Assembly (NCBI GenBank): GCA_041060555.1
Contig: JBEUDS010000007.1
Length of the DNA stretch: 64,000 nucleotides
From: CAUJIW01 sp963205175
GTDB lineage: Bacteria; Pseudomonadota; Alphaproteobacteria; Sphingomonadales; Sphingomonadaceae
Strand: one strand, 5' to 3'
Numbering within the stretch: the stretch's first letter is position 1; each line of letters starts with the position of its first letter. The notes below the pieces were generated by a model, which saw nothing but the letters and a program-made list of their open reading frames with translations, was not told the origin of the DNA and did not search any database. Positions 54,068 to 63,220 of this stretch are shown piece after piece. The translations under genes were made by a program, and so were the position numbers.

Positions 54068-55072
54068 GTGACGCAGCCGTATTCATCTCCGACCGTCGCG
54101 AACGGCACACCCGACGTCGTGCCGGCGCTGCAACGGCGGCGTTGTCTGCCGCCTGGTGGCCTGATCGGCACCTGGCGCGCCGTCGATGGCTGCCGGCTGC
54201 GCGTGGCCCACTGGCCGGGGCCGGCGGCGGCAGCTTCATCCGGCGGCACCATCCTGTTTCTCAACGGGCGGGGCGATTTCATCGAGAAATATGCCGAGAG
54301 CTACTGGGCCTTCCGTGACTGGGGGTATGCGATCGCGACATTGGACTGGCGTGGCCAGGGGCTGTCCGACCGCTTCGCCGGGGATCGGGAACGCGGGCAC
54401 CAGCAGGATATCGGCCAGCTCGTCGCCGACGTGGCCGCCTGGATCGACGCCGAGGGACATGATTGGCCGCGACCACTGCATCTCGTCGCCCATTCGATGG
54501 GCGGCAACATTGCGTTGCGTCTGCTGCATGACCACCCCGGTCTTGTTGAACGGGCAGTGGTGATGGCGCCGATGCTGGGCATCCGGACCCGGCCACTGCC
54601 GGCTGCCGTCGCCCGTCGGCTGGCGCGCTGGCAGGTGGCGCGCGGCCATGGCTTCGATTTCGCGCTGGCGCAGGGCCCCTATGGCGAGATGGCGCGCTCG
54701 GTCCACCGCCAGCGCAACCTCACCGGCGACGCCGAGCGGTTCGACGACGAGCACTGGTGGATCAGCGGCAATCCCGACCTGTCGGTGGGGGGCGTGACCT
54801 ATGGCTGGCTCGATGCCGCTTTCCGCTCCATTGATTGCGTGCGCGCGCCCGGCTACCTCGAAGCCATCGCGACGCCGGTGCTGATCCTGGCGGCCGGTAT
54901 CGAGCGGCTGGTCGACTCGGCGGCGACGATTGCGGCGGCGACCCGACTGCCGCGGGGGACTGCGCGTCTGATGGAAGGTGGTCGCCACGAACTGGTGCGT
55001 GAGGTGGATAGCATCCGGCTGGAGACGTTCGGGCAGATCCGTTCGTTTCTTGCCGGACGTGACGGAGAGTAG
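54068..55072 (+). CDS. Alpha/beta hydrolase (lysophospholipase-like)
   Basis: 334 residues from GTG 54068. The nucleophile elbow is AHSMGGN; the acid and histidine fit ERLVDSAAT and GGRHELVRE near the C-terminus. The pattern FLNGRGDFIEKYAESYWAFRDWGYAIATLDWRGQG matches PldB/monoacylglycerol lipase-like serine hydrolases. The substrate is probably a lysolipid or monoglyceride, by inference. It is followed immediately by the oxidoreductase at 55074, so the two form an operon. Confidence 0.9.
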   Translation: MTQPYSSPTVANGTPDVVPALQRRRCLPPGGLIGTWRAVDGCRLRVAHWPGPAAAASSGGTILFLNGRGDFIEKYAESYWAFRDWGYAIATLDWRGQGLSDRFAGDRERGHQQDIGQLVADVAAWIDAEGHDWPRPLHLVAHSMGGNIALRLLHDHPGLVERAVVMAPMLGIRTRPLPAAVARRLARWQVARGHGFDFALAQGPYGEMARSVHRQRNLTGDAERFDDEHWWISGNPDLSVGGVTYGWLDAAFRSIDCVRAPGYLEAIATPVLILAAGIERLVDSAATIAAATRLPRGTARLMEGGRHELVREVDSIRLETFGQIRSFLAGRDGE

Positions 55073-55073
55073 C

Positions 55074-56195
55074 TTGGAGCGTTTTGATATTGTTGTCATC
55101 GGCGCCGGCATCGGCGGGGCGTCCGCCGCCGCCTTCCTGGCGGCGCGCGCGCGTGTCCTGGTGCTGGAGGCGGAGGCGCTGCCCGGCTATCACACTTCAG
55201 GCCGCTCGGCGGCCTTCTATGCCGAGACCTATGGCGGTCCCAGGGTGCAGCCGCTCACCACGGCGTCCCGGGCATTCCTTGAGATGCCGCCGGCGGGATT
55301 CGCGGACACTCCACTGCTGCGGCCGCGTGGCGCGCTACATCTGGCCCGACCGACGCGGCGGCATGCGCTGCTGGAGGAGCGTGATCGCTTCCCCGGGGTG
55401 ACGCTGACGTTGCTGGACGCCGACGCGGTGGCGGCCCGCCTGCCGATGATGCATCCTGACTGGCTGGACGGGGCGCTATGGGAGCCCGACTGCCGGGACA
55501 TCGATACCGCCGCGCTGCTGCAGGGCTATCTTGCCATGGTCCGCCGGACGGGCGGTGAGGTGCTGACCGATGCGCGGGTGACGGCACTGGCGCGCGAGGC
55601 CGCTGGCTGGACGGTAACGGCGGGTGACCGGCGGTTCCAGGCGCCGGTTGTAGTGAACGCCGCCGGTGCGTGGGCGGACGAGGTGGCGGTCCTGGCCGGT
55701 ATTGCGCCGATCGGATTCACGCCGCTGCGGCGGACCATGATCAGCTTCAAGGTGCCGGAGGCGCAGTTCCTGCCCGACTTGCCGGTGGTGCTGGATATCG
55801 ATGGCAGCTTCTATTTCAAGCCGGACGCCGGCACCATCTGGGCCTCGCCGCACGACGAGATTCCGTCGGTGCCGTGCGACGCCCAGCCCGACGAACTGGA
55901 CATCGCCATCACGGTCGATCGCATCGAAGCGGCGACCACGTTCCGGGTGCGGCGCATCGAGCGCAGCTGGGCGGGCCTGCGGACATTCAGTCCCGACCGG
56001 GTGCCGGTCTATGGCTTCGAGCCGGCGGCGCCGGGCTTCTTCTGGTGCTCGGGGCAGGGCGGTTTCGGCTTCCAGACAGCGCCGGCGGCCGGAGAGCTTG
56101 TCGCCGCTTTGGTGCATGGGTCGCCGCTGCCCGAGGCGTTGCAGGCCGCCGGCGTGCAGCCGGCGCTCTACGCGCCGGGCCGCTTCGCCCGCTGA
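55074..56195 (+). CDS. FAD-dependent oxidoreductase (DadA/glycine oxidase-like)
   Basis: 373 residues from TTG 55074. The FAD Rossmann motif VVIGAGIGGASAAAFLA is near the N-terminus, and WCSGQGGFGFQTAPAAGEL near the end closes the cofactor site. The family oxidises amino acids or related amines. GGAG at 55064-55067 supports the TTG start, one base after the hydrolase stop. A longer upstream reading overlaps the hydrolase and starts poorly. The substrate is not evident. Confidence 0.88.
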   Translation: MERFDIVVIGAGIGGASAAAFLAARARVLVLEAEALPGYHTSGRSAAFYAETYGGPRVQPLTTASRAFLEMPPAGFADTPLLRPRGALHLARPTRRHALLEERDRFPGVTLTLLDADAVAARLPMMHPDWLDGALWEPDCRDIDTAALLQGYLAMVRRTGGEVLTDARVTALAREAAGWTVTAGDRRFQAPVVVNAAGAWADEVAVLAGIAPIGFTPLRRTMISFKVPEAQFLPDLPVVLDIDGSFYFKPDAGTIWASPHDEIPSVPCDAQPDELDIAITVDRIEAATTFRVRRIERSWAGLRTFSPDRVPVYGFEPAAPGFFWCSGQGGFGFQTAPAAGELVAALVHGSPLPEALQAAGVQPALYAPGRFAR

Positions 56196-56198
56196 GGC

Positions 56199-56627
56199 TT
56201 ATTTTTTCAGCGAATCGCGGATTTCCCGCAGCAGGATGATGTCTTCGGGCGTCGGTGGCGGTGCGGCGGGGGCGGCCTCCGGCTCCGCCGCGCGCAGCTT
56301 GTTGGCGAATTTCACCAGCAGGAAGATGATCCAGGCCAGGATGACGAAGTTCAGCACGATGGTGATGAACTGGCCGACGCCGAACACCGGGATGACCTTT
56401 GACAGCTCGGCGTAGGTCATGGCGCCGGCATAGTCGGCCGGCACGTCCTTGAGCGGGATGAAGATGTCGGAGAAGTCCGGCTTGCCGACGATGGCGGCGA
56501 CCACCGGCATGATGAGGTCGTTGACCACCGAATCGACGATCTTGCCGAAAGCGGCGCCGATGATGACGCCGACCGCCAGGTCGAGCACGTTGCCACGCAT
56601 GGCAAAGTCGCGGAATTCCTTGAGCAT
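56199..56627 (-). CDS. mscL: Large-conductance mechanosensitive channel
   Basis: 142 residues. EFRDFAMRGNVLDLAVGVIIGAAFGKIVDSVVNDLIMP is the conserved N-terminal amphipathic helix and first membrane helix. The second membrane helix (FITIVLNFVILAWIIFLLVKF) and the C-terminal bundle (PEDIILLREIRDSLKK) follow. It opens under turgor to release solutes. It is a single gene, convergent with the oxidoreductase (3 bases apart). Confidence 0.97.
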   Translation of the reverse strand: MLKEFRDFAMRGNVLDLAVGVIIGAAFGKIVDSVVNDLIMPVVAAIVGKPDFSDIFIPLKDVPADYAGAMTYAELSKVIPVFGVGQFITIVLNFVILAWIIFLLVKFANKLRAAEPEAAPAAPPPTPEDIILLREIRDSLKK

Positions 56628-56713
56628 TCTTTGGTCCCCCTGAGCTTGAGACGAGGGGCGTACTGTGGTCCAGCCGGGCCGTGGCGTCCAGCCTCAATTG
56701 GCCGGCGGTGCTG

Positions 56714-58177
56714 TCAGGGCGCACCCGGGCCGGTCTCCCAGCCCAGCGTCGGCAGGGCGATGATGCGCTGGCCACGCAGGTCGTTGCGGCGCACCAGCAT
56801 GTCCCGGCTCTCCAGATAGGTGATCAGGCGGCGGGCCCGGCCCAGCGAGCGGCTGCCGCAGGCGCGCGCCACATCCTCGTCGGACGGGCAGGGCGCGCCT
56901 TCCAGCGCCGCGCGGGCCATCAGCAGGAACACACCCTGAATGTCCTCCTCCAGCCCGGCCGCGGCGGCGACCGCCTGTTCCCAGTCGGCGTGATCGACGG
57001 CGTTGGCGTCGACGCCGGCGCGGGCGACCGACAGCCGGCGCTTGAAGGCGGCGAGATCGAGCGTCGCGCCACCCAGACGGCGGATGCGGCAGCGGACGAG
57101 AAAGTCCTGATACAGCACGGCGACCGAACGGTAGGCGGCCTCCGGGTCGGCGAGAATTTCGCGCAGCGTCGCCTCGATCAGCGCCTCGCGCTCGGCGGGC
57201 GTGCGGGCGTCGGCCGGTTCCTCCGCCGGGGCGGCGGGTTCGAGCTTCGGCCGGCTGATCTGCAGCATGATGTCGGCCGCCGGCGGCGGTGCCGGGCGCG
57301 GTGCCGGACGGGCGAAAACCTCGTTCTCGCCGGGCTTGAAGATGAGGTCGCGCGCGCCGTCGCCCGGCTGCTCCGGCAGTGGCAGCAGCTTGGGGCTGCC
57401 GCCACGCCCGGCGGTCTCGACGTCGCCGATGCGAATCGACAGCGACCGCCGCGCCAGCGCCGGGCCGAGAGCGACGAAGTGACCACGTTCGAGATCGCGG
57501 AACACTTCCGCCTGCCGGCGCTCCATGCCCAGCAGATCGGCGGCGCGGGCCATGTCGATGTCGAGGAAGGTGCGGCCCATCAGGAAGTTGGAGGCCTCCG
57601 CCGCCACGTTCTTGGCCAGTTTGGCCAGGCGCTGGGTGGCGATGACGCCGGCCAGACCGCGCTTGCGGCCCCGGCACATCAGGTTGGTCATGGCGCCCAG
57701 CGACAGCTTGCGCGCCTCGTCCGACACCTCGCCGGCGGCGGCCGGGGCGAACAGCTGGGCCTCGTCGACGACCACCAGCATCGGGTACCAGAAGTCGCGC
57801 TCGGCATCGAACAGCCCGCCGAGGAAGGCGGCGGCCGAGCGCATCTGGCCCTCGATGTCGAGGCCTTCGAGGTTGAGCACCACCGACACCCGGTGCTGGC
57901 GCACCCGCGCGGCGATGCGCTGCAGGTTGGCCTCGTTCTGCTCTGCGGCCTCGACCACCACATGGCCGTAGCGGTCCGCCAGGGTCACGAAGTCGCCCTC
58001 GGGGTCGATCACCGCCTGCTGCACCCACGGCGCGCTCTGCTCCAGCAGCCGGCGCAGCAGGTGCGACTTGCCGGAACCCGAGTTGCCCTGCACCAGCAGG
58101 CGGGTGGCCAGCAGCTCCTCCAGATCCATGGTGGCGGCGGCGCCGCCTTGCGCTGTGCCCATGTCGATGGCGATCAT
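56714..58177 (-). CDS. HerA-like (DUF87) ATPase
   Basis: 487 residues. Walker A GNSGSGKS (31-38) and Walker B VVVDEAQ (about 135-141) are clear. The VATQR-type sensor (GVIATQRLAKLAKNV) and RTFLDIDMARAADLLGM match HerA/FtsK-like ATPases that bind DNA or nucleoprotein. A Pro-rich linker separates a C-terminal helical part (about 350-487). HerA usually works with the nuclease NurA; no NurA is adjacent, but RNase HI follows. Its role is unknown. Confidence 0.88.
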   Translation of the reverse strand: MIAIDMGTAQGGAAATMDLEELLATRLLVQGNSGSGKSHLLRRLLEQSAPWVQQAVIDPEGDFVTLADRYGHVVVEAAEQNEANLQRIAARVRQHRVSVVLNLEGLDIEGQMRSAAAFLGGLFDAERDFWYPMLVVVDEAQLFAPAAAGEVSDEARKLSLGAMTNLMCRGRKRGLAGVIATQRLAKLAKNVAAEASNFLMGRTFLDIDMARAADLLGMERRQAEVFRDLERGHFVALGPALARRSLSIRIGDVETAGRGGSPKLLPLPEQPGDGARDLIFKPGENEVFARPAPRPAPPPAADIMLQISRPKLEPAAPAEEPADARTPAEREALIEATLREILADPEAAYRSVAVLYQDFLVRCRIRRLGGATLDLAAFKRRLSVARAGVDANAVDHADWEQAVAAAAGLEEDIQGVFLLMARAALEGAPCPSDEDVARACGSRSLGRARRLITYLESRDMLVRRNDLRGQRIIALPTLGWETGPGAP

Positions 58178-58199
58178 CGCTGTTGCCCGGCTTGCTGGT

Positions 58200-58640
58200 T
58201 CATCGACGCGGGATGGCGGCGCGGGCCAGTTCGTCGGCGCGCTCGTTCTCGGGGTGGCCGGCGTGGCCCTTGACCCACAGCCAGTCGACCTGGTGCGGGG
58301 CGGCGGCCTCGACCAGCGCCTGCCACAGCTCGACGTTCTTCACCGGCTTCTTGTCGGCGGTCTTCCAGCCGTTGCGCCGCCAGCCATGCAGCCACTTGGT
58401 GATACCGTCGCGGACATAGGTGCTGTCGGTGGTCAGCTTGACCTTGCAGGGCCGTTTGAGTGCCTTGAGCGCCTGAATCGCCGCCATCATCTCCATGCGG
58501 TTGTTGGTGGTCGACGGATCGCCGCCGGAGAGTTCGCGCACCATCTCGCCATGGCGCAGCACGGCGCCCCAGCCGCCTGGCCCCGGATTGCCGGAGCAGG
58601 CGCCGTCGGTGAAGATCTCGACCTCGGTCACGTCGGTCAT
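58200..58640 (-). CDS. rnhA: Ribonuclease HI
   Basis: 146 residues. The four catalytic acids are visible in IFTDGACSGNPG, RMEMMAAI, TDSTYV and HPENERADELA. It cuts RNA in RNA-DNA hybrids. ATG 58640 overlaps the thrB stop by four bases; a longer in-frame reading is inside thrB sequence. The ispH-thrB-rnhA order is common in alphaproteobacteria. Confidence 0.97.
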   Translation of the reverse strand: MTDVTEVEIFTDGACSGNPGPGGWGAVLRHGEMVRELSGGDPSTTNNRMEMMAAIQALKALKRPCKVKLTTDSTYVRDGITKWLHGWRRNGWKTADKKPVKNVELWQALVEAAAPHQVDWLWVKGHAGHPENERADELARAAIPRR

Positions 58641-59584
58641 GCCCGGGCCTGACCGGTGTAGAAGGCGAGCCTGCGGGCATAGGCCAGCGGGTCCTTGCGG
58701 GTGACCAGCGCGCCGGCCGGCGTGTTCAGCCAGTCGTAGGCGCGGGTCAGCAGGAAACGCAGCGCCGCGCCCTGGCACAGCAGCGGCAGGGCCGCCCGTT
58801 CGGCGTCTGTCAGCGGCCGCACCGATTCGTAGCCGGCGATCAGCGCGGCGGCCAGATCGGCATGATAATCATGGCCGTCGGCGCTGAAGCACCAGGCGTT
58901 GAGGCACACCGCCAGGTCATAGGCCAGCATGTCGGTGCAGGCGAAATAGAAGTCGATCAGGCCGGACACCGTGTGATCGAGAAACAGCACGTTGTCGGGA
59001 AACAGGTCGGCGTGGATGGCGCCTGTGGGCAGGCCAGCGGGCCAGCGGGCGCCGAGATCGGCCAGTGCGGCGTCGATCTGACCGCGCAGGCCCGGCGCGA
59101 TGTCGTCGGCCTGGGTGCGGCAGGCGGCGGCCAGCCGGCGCCAGCCGTCGAGCGACAGGTCGTTGCTGCGGGTCATGGCGAAATCGGCCGTTGCCTTGTG
59201 CATCCGCGCCAGCGCGGCGCCGACCGCCTGGCAATGCTCGCTCAGCGGCGCGGTGACGGAAACGCCGGTTAGGAACTCGATCAGACAGGCGGGCCGGCCC
59301 GCCAGTTCGTGCAGCGTGTCGCCGGCGGCGTTGGCGATCGGCAACGGCACCGGCAGGTCGCGCTCGGCGAGGTGCCGCATCAGGCCAAGGAAAAACGGCA
59401 GATCCTCGCGCTTCACCCGCTTTTCATACAGTGTCAGGATGAACCGGCCGCTGTCGGTCTCGACCAGGTAGTTGCTGTTCTCGACGCCTTCGGCAATGCC
59501 CTTGGCGCTGACCAGGGTGCCGACGGGGAAGAGTTGCAGGAAGGCTTCAAGCGCCTCGGTGGATACCTGGGTGTAGACGGCCAT
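58637..59584 (-). CDS. thrB: Homoserine kinase (type II, APH-fold)
   Basis: 315 residues. The phosphotransferase core has AIHADLFPDNVLFLD (catalytic Asp and Asn) and GLIDFYFACTDMLAYDLAVCLNAWCF (metal Asp). It phosphorylates homoserine in threonine synthesis. This is the aminoglycoside-kinase-like type common in proteobacteria, not the GHMP type of E. coli. It follows ispH by 56 bases. Confidence 0.95.
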   Translation of the reverse strand: MAVYTQVSTEALEAFLQLFPVGTLVSAKGIAEGVENSNYLVETDSGRFILTLYEKRVKREDLPFFLGLMRHLAERDLPVPLPIANAAGDTLHELAGRPACLIEFLTGVSVTAPLSEHCQAVGAALARMHKATADFAMTRSNDLSLDGWRRLAAACRTQADDIAPGLRGQIDAALADLGARWPAGLPTGAIHADLFPDNVLFLDHTVSGLIDFYFACTDMLAYDLAVCLNAWCFSADGHDYHADLAAALIAGYESVRPLTDAERAALPLLCQGAALRFLLTRAYDWLNTPAGALVTRKDPLAYARRLAFYTGQARA

Positions 59585-59640
59585 GGGTTACTCGCTGGGG
59601 ATACTCGCGGGAAAGTCGGTTGGTCGGGTGGTTGGGCGGC

Positions 59641-60582
59641 TCAGGCGGTTAGCGCCCGGGGCAGTTTGAAGGTGACATCCTCGGTGGTGGTGGTCACCTG
59701 CTCGATGGCCAGCGCGAAGCGGGTGGCCAGCGCTCCGATGACTTCCTCCACCAGCACTTCCGGTGCCGAGGCGCCGGCGGTGATGCCCAGCGTCGCCACA
59801 CCGTCGAACCAGTGCCAGTCGATGTCGGCGGCGCGCTGCACCAGCCGGCCGCGGGCGCCGCAGCGTTCGGCCATTTCCACCAGCCGCAGCGAGTTGGAGG
59901 AGTTGGGCGCGCCGATCACCAGCACCAGTTGCGCCCGGCCGGCCAGCGTCTTCACCGCTTCCTGCCGGTTGGTGGTGGCGTAGCAGATATCCTCGCGCTT
60001 GGGCCCTTCCAGTGACGGGAAGCGGTGCTGCAACGCCTCGACGATACCGGCGGTATCGTCGACCGACAGCGTGGTCTGGGTGATGTAGGCCAGGTTGCCG
60101 GGGTCGGCGACAGCGATGGTGCGCGCATCCTCCAGCGTCTCGATCAGGGTGATGGCGCCCTCGGGCAGCTGGCCCATGGTGCCGATCACTTCCGGGTGGC
60201 CGGCATGGCCGATCATCAGGATGTGCCGGCCCTGGCTGTGGTGCCGCTCGGCCTCGCGGTGGACCTTGGAGACCAGCGGGCAGGTGGCATCGACATAGAG
60301 CATCTGCCGCCGTTCGGCCTCCGCCGGCACCGATTTGGGCACGCCATGGGCGGAAAAGATCACCGGCGCGCCTTCCGGCACTTCGTCGAGCTCATCGACG
60401 AACACCGCGCCCTTGGCGGCCAGGCCCTCGACGACGAAGCGGTTGTGGACGATCTCGTGGCGGACATAGACCGGCGCGCCGAAACGCTCGATCGCCAGCT
60501 CGACGATCTTGATGGCGCGGTCGACGCCGGCGCAGAAACCGCGCGGGTTGGCGACGAGGACGGAAAGCGGCTGCAAGGTCAT
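59641..60582 (-). CDS. ispH: 4-hydroxy-3-methylbut-2-enyl diphosphate reductase
   Basis: 313 residues from ATG 60582. The three iron-sulfur cysteines are visible in NPRGFCAGVDRA, VDATCPLVSKVH and REDICYATTNRQ. It makes IPP and DMAPP in the last step of the MEP isoprenoid pathway. A 36-base longer reading (to 60618) is not supported. It is upstream of thrB and rnhA. Confidence 0.97.
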   Translation of the reverse strand: MTLQPLSVLVANPRGFCAGVDRAIKIVELAIERFGAPVYVRHEIVHNRFVVEGLAAKGAVFVDELDEVPEGAPVIFSAHGVPKSVPAEAERRQMLYVDATCPLVSKVHREAERHHSQGRHILMIGHAGHPEVIGTMGQLPEGAITLIETLEDARTIAVADPGNLAYITQTTLSVDDTAGIVEALQHRFPSLEGPKREDICYATTNRQEAVKTLAGRAQLVLVIGAPNSSNSLRLVEMAERCGARGRLVQRAADIDWHWFDGVATLGITAGASAPEVLVEEVIGALATRFALAIEQVTTTTEDVTFKLPRALTA

Positions 60583-60597
60583 GGCCGACCTTCTAGA

Positions 60598-60616
60598 GCC
60601 TCGCGCGCCGCGAGGC
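60598..60616 (-). terminator. Small GC hairpin between acetyltransferase and ispH
   Basis: A perfect 8-bp stem (60598-60605 with 60609-60616) and 3-base loop lie between the acetyltransferase stop and the ispH start. No T-run follows, so its effect is uncertain. Confidence 0.35.
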
Positions 60617-60630
60617 AAACGGCGAGCGGG

Positions 60631-61164
60631 CTATGGCTGCGATCGTTGCAGCAGCACCACGGGCGCACCCTTGTAGTCGGTCCGCGCGTAGGTCTGGAAG
60701 CCGCAGCGTTCGGCGACCCGCAGCGAGGCGGCGTTATCGGGGTGGATCATGCACGCCACGGGTGTGGCCCCGAACCGGGCATCCTGCCAGGCCAGCACCG
60801 CCCGCATCGCCTCGGTGGCGTAGCCCTGGCCGTGGGCGGTGGGCGCCAGCGCCCAGCCAGCTTCCTTGACGTCGCCGAACGCCGGGGTCAGGTCCCGCCG
60901 GGCATCGAACAGCCCGGCCTCGCCGACGAAGCGGCCGGTCGCCTTGTCCTCCACCAGCCAGAAGCCGAAATCGAGCAGGCTCCAGTGACCGGCGTAGCGT
61001 AGCAGGCGGGCCCAGACTTCCTCGGCCGACTGCGGCATGCCGCCGATGAAGCGGGTGACCTCGGGGTCGCCCCACAGTGCAAGGCAGGCATCGAAATCGG
61101 CAAGGCCGTGGCCGCGCAGGCGCAGGCGTCCGGTCTCGATGACGGGCGCGGGCGCGGCGCTCAC
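60631..61164 (-). CDS. GNAT family N-acetyltransferase (RimJ/RimL-like)
   Basis: 177 residues. ETGRLRLRGHGLADFDACLALW at the N-terminus and GWALAPTAHGQGYATEAMRAVLAW with the acetyl-CoA loop match the Acetyltransf_3 group. IHPDNAASLRVAERCGF is the typical C-terminal part. It acetylates an amine; the target (ribosomal protein, peptide or small molecule) is unknown. Its start overlaps the parE stop by four bases. Confidence 0.93.
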   Translation of the reverse strand: MSAAPAPVIETGRLRLRGHGLADFDACLALWGDPEVTRFIGGMPQSAEEVWARLLRYAGHWSLLDFGFWLVEDKATGRFVGEAGLFDARRDLTPAFGDVKEAGWALAPTAHGQGYATEAMRAVLAWQDARFGATPVACMIHPDNAASLRVAERCGFQTYARTDYKGAPVVLLQRSQP

Positions 61165-63137
61165 ACGTCGACGTCCTCGACGAACTGGGCATGGCTCTGG
61201 ATGAAGGCGAAGCGGTGTTCCGGCTTCTTGCCCATCAGGCGCTCGACCAGGCCGCGCACCTCGGCGCGTTCCTCATATTCCGCCGGCAGGGTGATGCGCA
61301 GCAGCGTGCGCTGGGCCGGGTCCATGGTGGTATCCTTGAGCTGGACCGAGGGCATCTCGCCCAGACCCTTGAAGCGGGAGACCTCGATCTTCGATTTGCC
61401 GGCGAACACCGTGCGCAGCAGCTCCTCGCGGTGGGCGTCGTCGCGGGCGTAGCGGACGGTGCCGCCCTGGGCCAGGCGGTACAGCGGCGGCTGCGCGAGG
61501 TACAGGTGGCCGTCGCGCACCAGACCCGGCATTTCCTGGAAGAAGAACGTCATCAGCAGGGTGGCGATGTGGGCGCCGTCGACGTCGGCGTCGGTCATGA
61601 TGATGATCTTCTCGTAGCGCAGGCTGGCGGCGTCGTAGCGGTCCCGGGTACCGCAGCCCAGCGCCAGAATGAGATCCTGCACCTCCTGATTCTGGGTGAT
61701 CTTGGCGGTGTTGGCCGAGGCGACGTTGAGAATCTTGCCACGGATCGGCAGGATCGCCTGGGTCTTGCGGTTGCGCGCCTGCTTGGCCGAGCCGCCCGCC
61801 GAATCGCCCTCGACGATGAACAGCTCGGTGCCGGCCGCGTCGTCGGACGCACAGTCGGTGAGCTTGCCGGGCAGGCGCAGGTTGCGCTTGGACGTCGCGG
61901 TCTTGCGCTTGACTTCCTTCTCCGCCTTGCGCCGCAGCCGCTCGTCCACCTTGTCGAGCACGAAGCCGAGCAGCGCCTGGGCGCGTTTCTGGTCTTCCGC
62001 CAGCCAGTGGTCGAAATGGTCGCGCACCACCGCGTCCACCAGCTTGGTGGCCTCCGGCGACGACAGCCGGTCCTTGGTCTGGCTCTGGAACTGCGGGTTG
62101 CGGATGAACACCGACAGCATCACTTCCGCCCCGGTCATCACGTCGTCGGGGGTGATCTGCTCGGCCTTGCGGTTGTTGACCAGCTGGCCGAAGCCCTTGA
62201 GGGCGCGGCTGAGTGCTGCCCGCAGGCCGGCCTCGTGGGTGCCGCCCTGAGGCGTCGGGATGGTGTTGCAGTAGTAGCTGCCGCCGCCCTCGCCATAGAG
62301 CGGCCAGGCCACCGCCCACTCGACCGAACCCTGGTTGTCGGGGAAGTCGGCGCGGCCAGCGAACAGGTCCGAGGTGGCGCATTCACGGTCGTCGATGACC
62401 TCGCGCAGATGATCGGCCAGGCCGCCGGGGAACTGGAACACCGCTTCCGCCGGGGTGTCGTCGCCCTTGAGCAGCGACTCGTCGCAGCGCCAGCGAATCT
62501 CGACGCCGCGATAGAGATAGGCCTTGGAACGGGCGAGCCGATAGAGCCGGGCCGGCTTGAATCGGGCCTCGGCGCCGAAGATCTCGGGGTCGGGCAGAAA
62601 ACTGACCTTGGTGCCGCGCCGGTTGGGTGCCGCGCCGACATCTTCCAGTTTGCTGGTGGGCAGACCACGGGCATAGGTCTGGCGCCACAGCCGGCGGTCG
62701 CGCGCCACCTCGACGATCAGGGCCTGGGACAGCGCGTTGACCACCGAGATGCCGACGCCGTGCAGGCCACCGGAGGTGGCGTAGGCCTTGTCGGAGAACT
62801 TGCCGCCCGAATGCAGGGTGGTGAGGATGACCTCCAGCGCCGACTGGCTGGGGTATTTCGGGTGGGGGTCGATGGGGATGCCGCGGCCATTGTCGGCGAT
62901 CGCCAGCGCGCCGTCGGCCAGCAGCTCGACCTCGATGCGGTTGGCGTGACCGGCCACCGCCTCGTCCATGCTGTTGTCCAGCACCTCGGCGGCCAGGTGG
63001 TGGAAGGCGCGCTCGTCGGTGCCGCCGATATACATGCCGGGCCGGCGCCGGACCGGCTCCAGGCCTTCCAGGACTTCGATATCCTTGGCGGTATAGGCGT
63101 TGCCGCCCGCCGCCGGTTTGGCGAACAGATCACTCAT
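61161..63137 (-). CDS. parE: DNA topoisomerase IV subunit B
   Basis: 658 residues. GHKL ATPase motifs EVLDNSMDEAVAGH, IADNGRGIP and GGLHGVG precede the transducer. The Toprim domain has VEGDSAGGSAKQARNR and TDADVDGAHIATL. The C-terminal GLGEMPSVQLKDTTMDP favours ParE (topoisomerase IV) over GyrB. With ParC it decatenates daughter chromosomes. ATG 63137 gives MSDLFAKPAAGGNAY; a longer reading is not supported. Confidence 0.96.
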   Translation of the reverse strand: MSDLFAKPAAGGNAYTAKDIEVLEGLEPVRRRPGMYIGGTDERAFHHLAAEVLDNSMDEAVAGHANRIEVELLADGALAIADNGRGIPIDPHPKYPSQSALEVILTTLHSGGKFSDKAYATSGGLHGVGISVVNALSQALIVEVARDRRLWRQTYARGLPTSKLEDVGAAPNRRGTKVSFLPDPEIFGAEARFKPARLYRLARSKAYLYRGVEIRWRCDESLLKGDDTPAEAVFQFPGGLADHLREVIDDRECATSDLFAGRADFPDNQGSVEWAVAWPLYGEGGGSYYCNTIPTPQGGTHEAGLRAALSRALKGFGQLVNNRKAEQITPDDVMTGAEVMLSVFIRNPQFQSQTKDRLSSPEATKLVDAVVRDHFDHWLAEDQKRAQALLGFVLDKVDERLRRKAEKEVKRKTATSKRNLRLPGKLTDCASDDAAGTELFIVEGDSAGGSAKQARNRKTQAILPIRGKILNVASANTAKITQNQEVQDLILALGCGTRDRYDAASLRYEKIIIMTDADVDGAHIATLLMTFFFQEMPGLVRDGHLYLAQPPLYRLAQGGTVRYARDDAHREELLRTVFAGKSKIEVSRFKGLGEMPSVQLKDTTMDPAQRTLLRITLPAEYEERAEVRGLVERLMGKKPEHRFAFIQSHAQFVEDVDV

Positions 63138-63220
63138 GGCCACCTTATAGGGTAGGGCAGGTGGCGGAGACAACGAGATGTTGGGACCGCGGAGCCGGGG
63201 TGGTATGCCGCCGCGGCGAC

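Noticed and set aside
61191..63155. A 654-codon open frame antisense to parE
   Set aside because: It mirrors parE exactly and shows no protein features.
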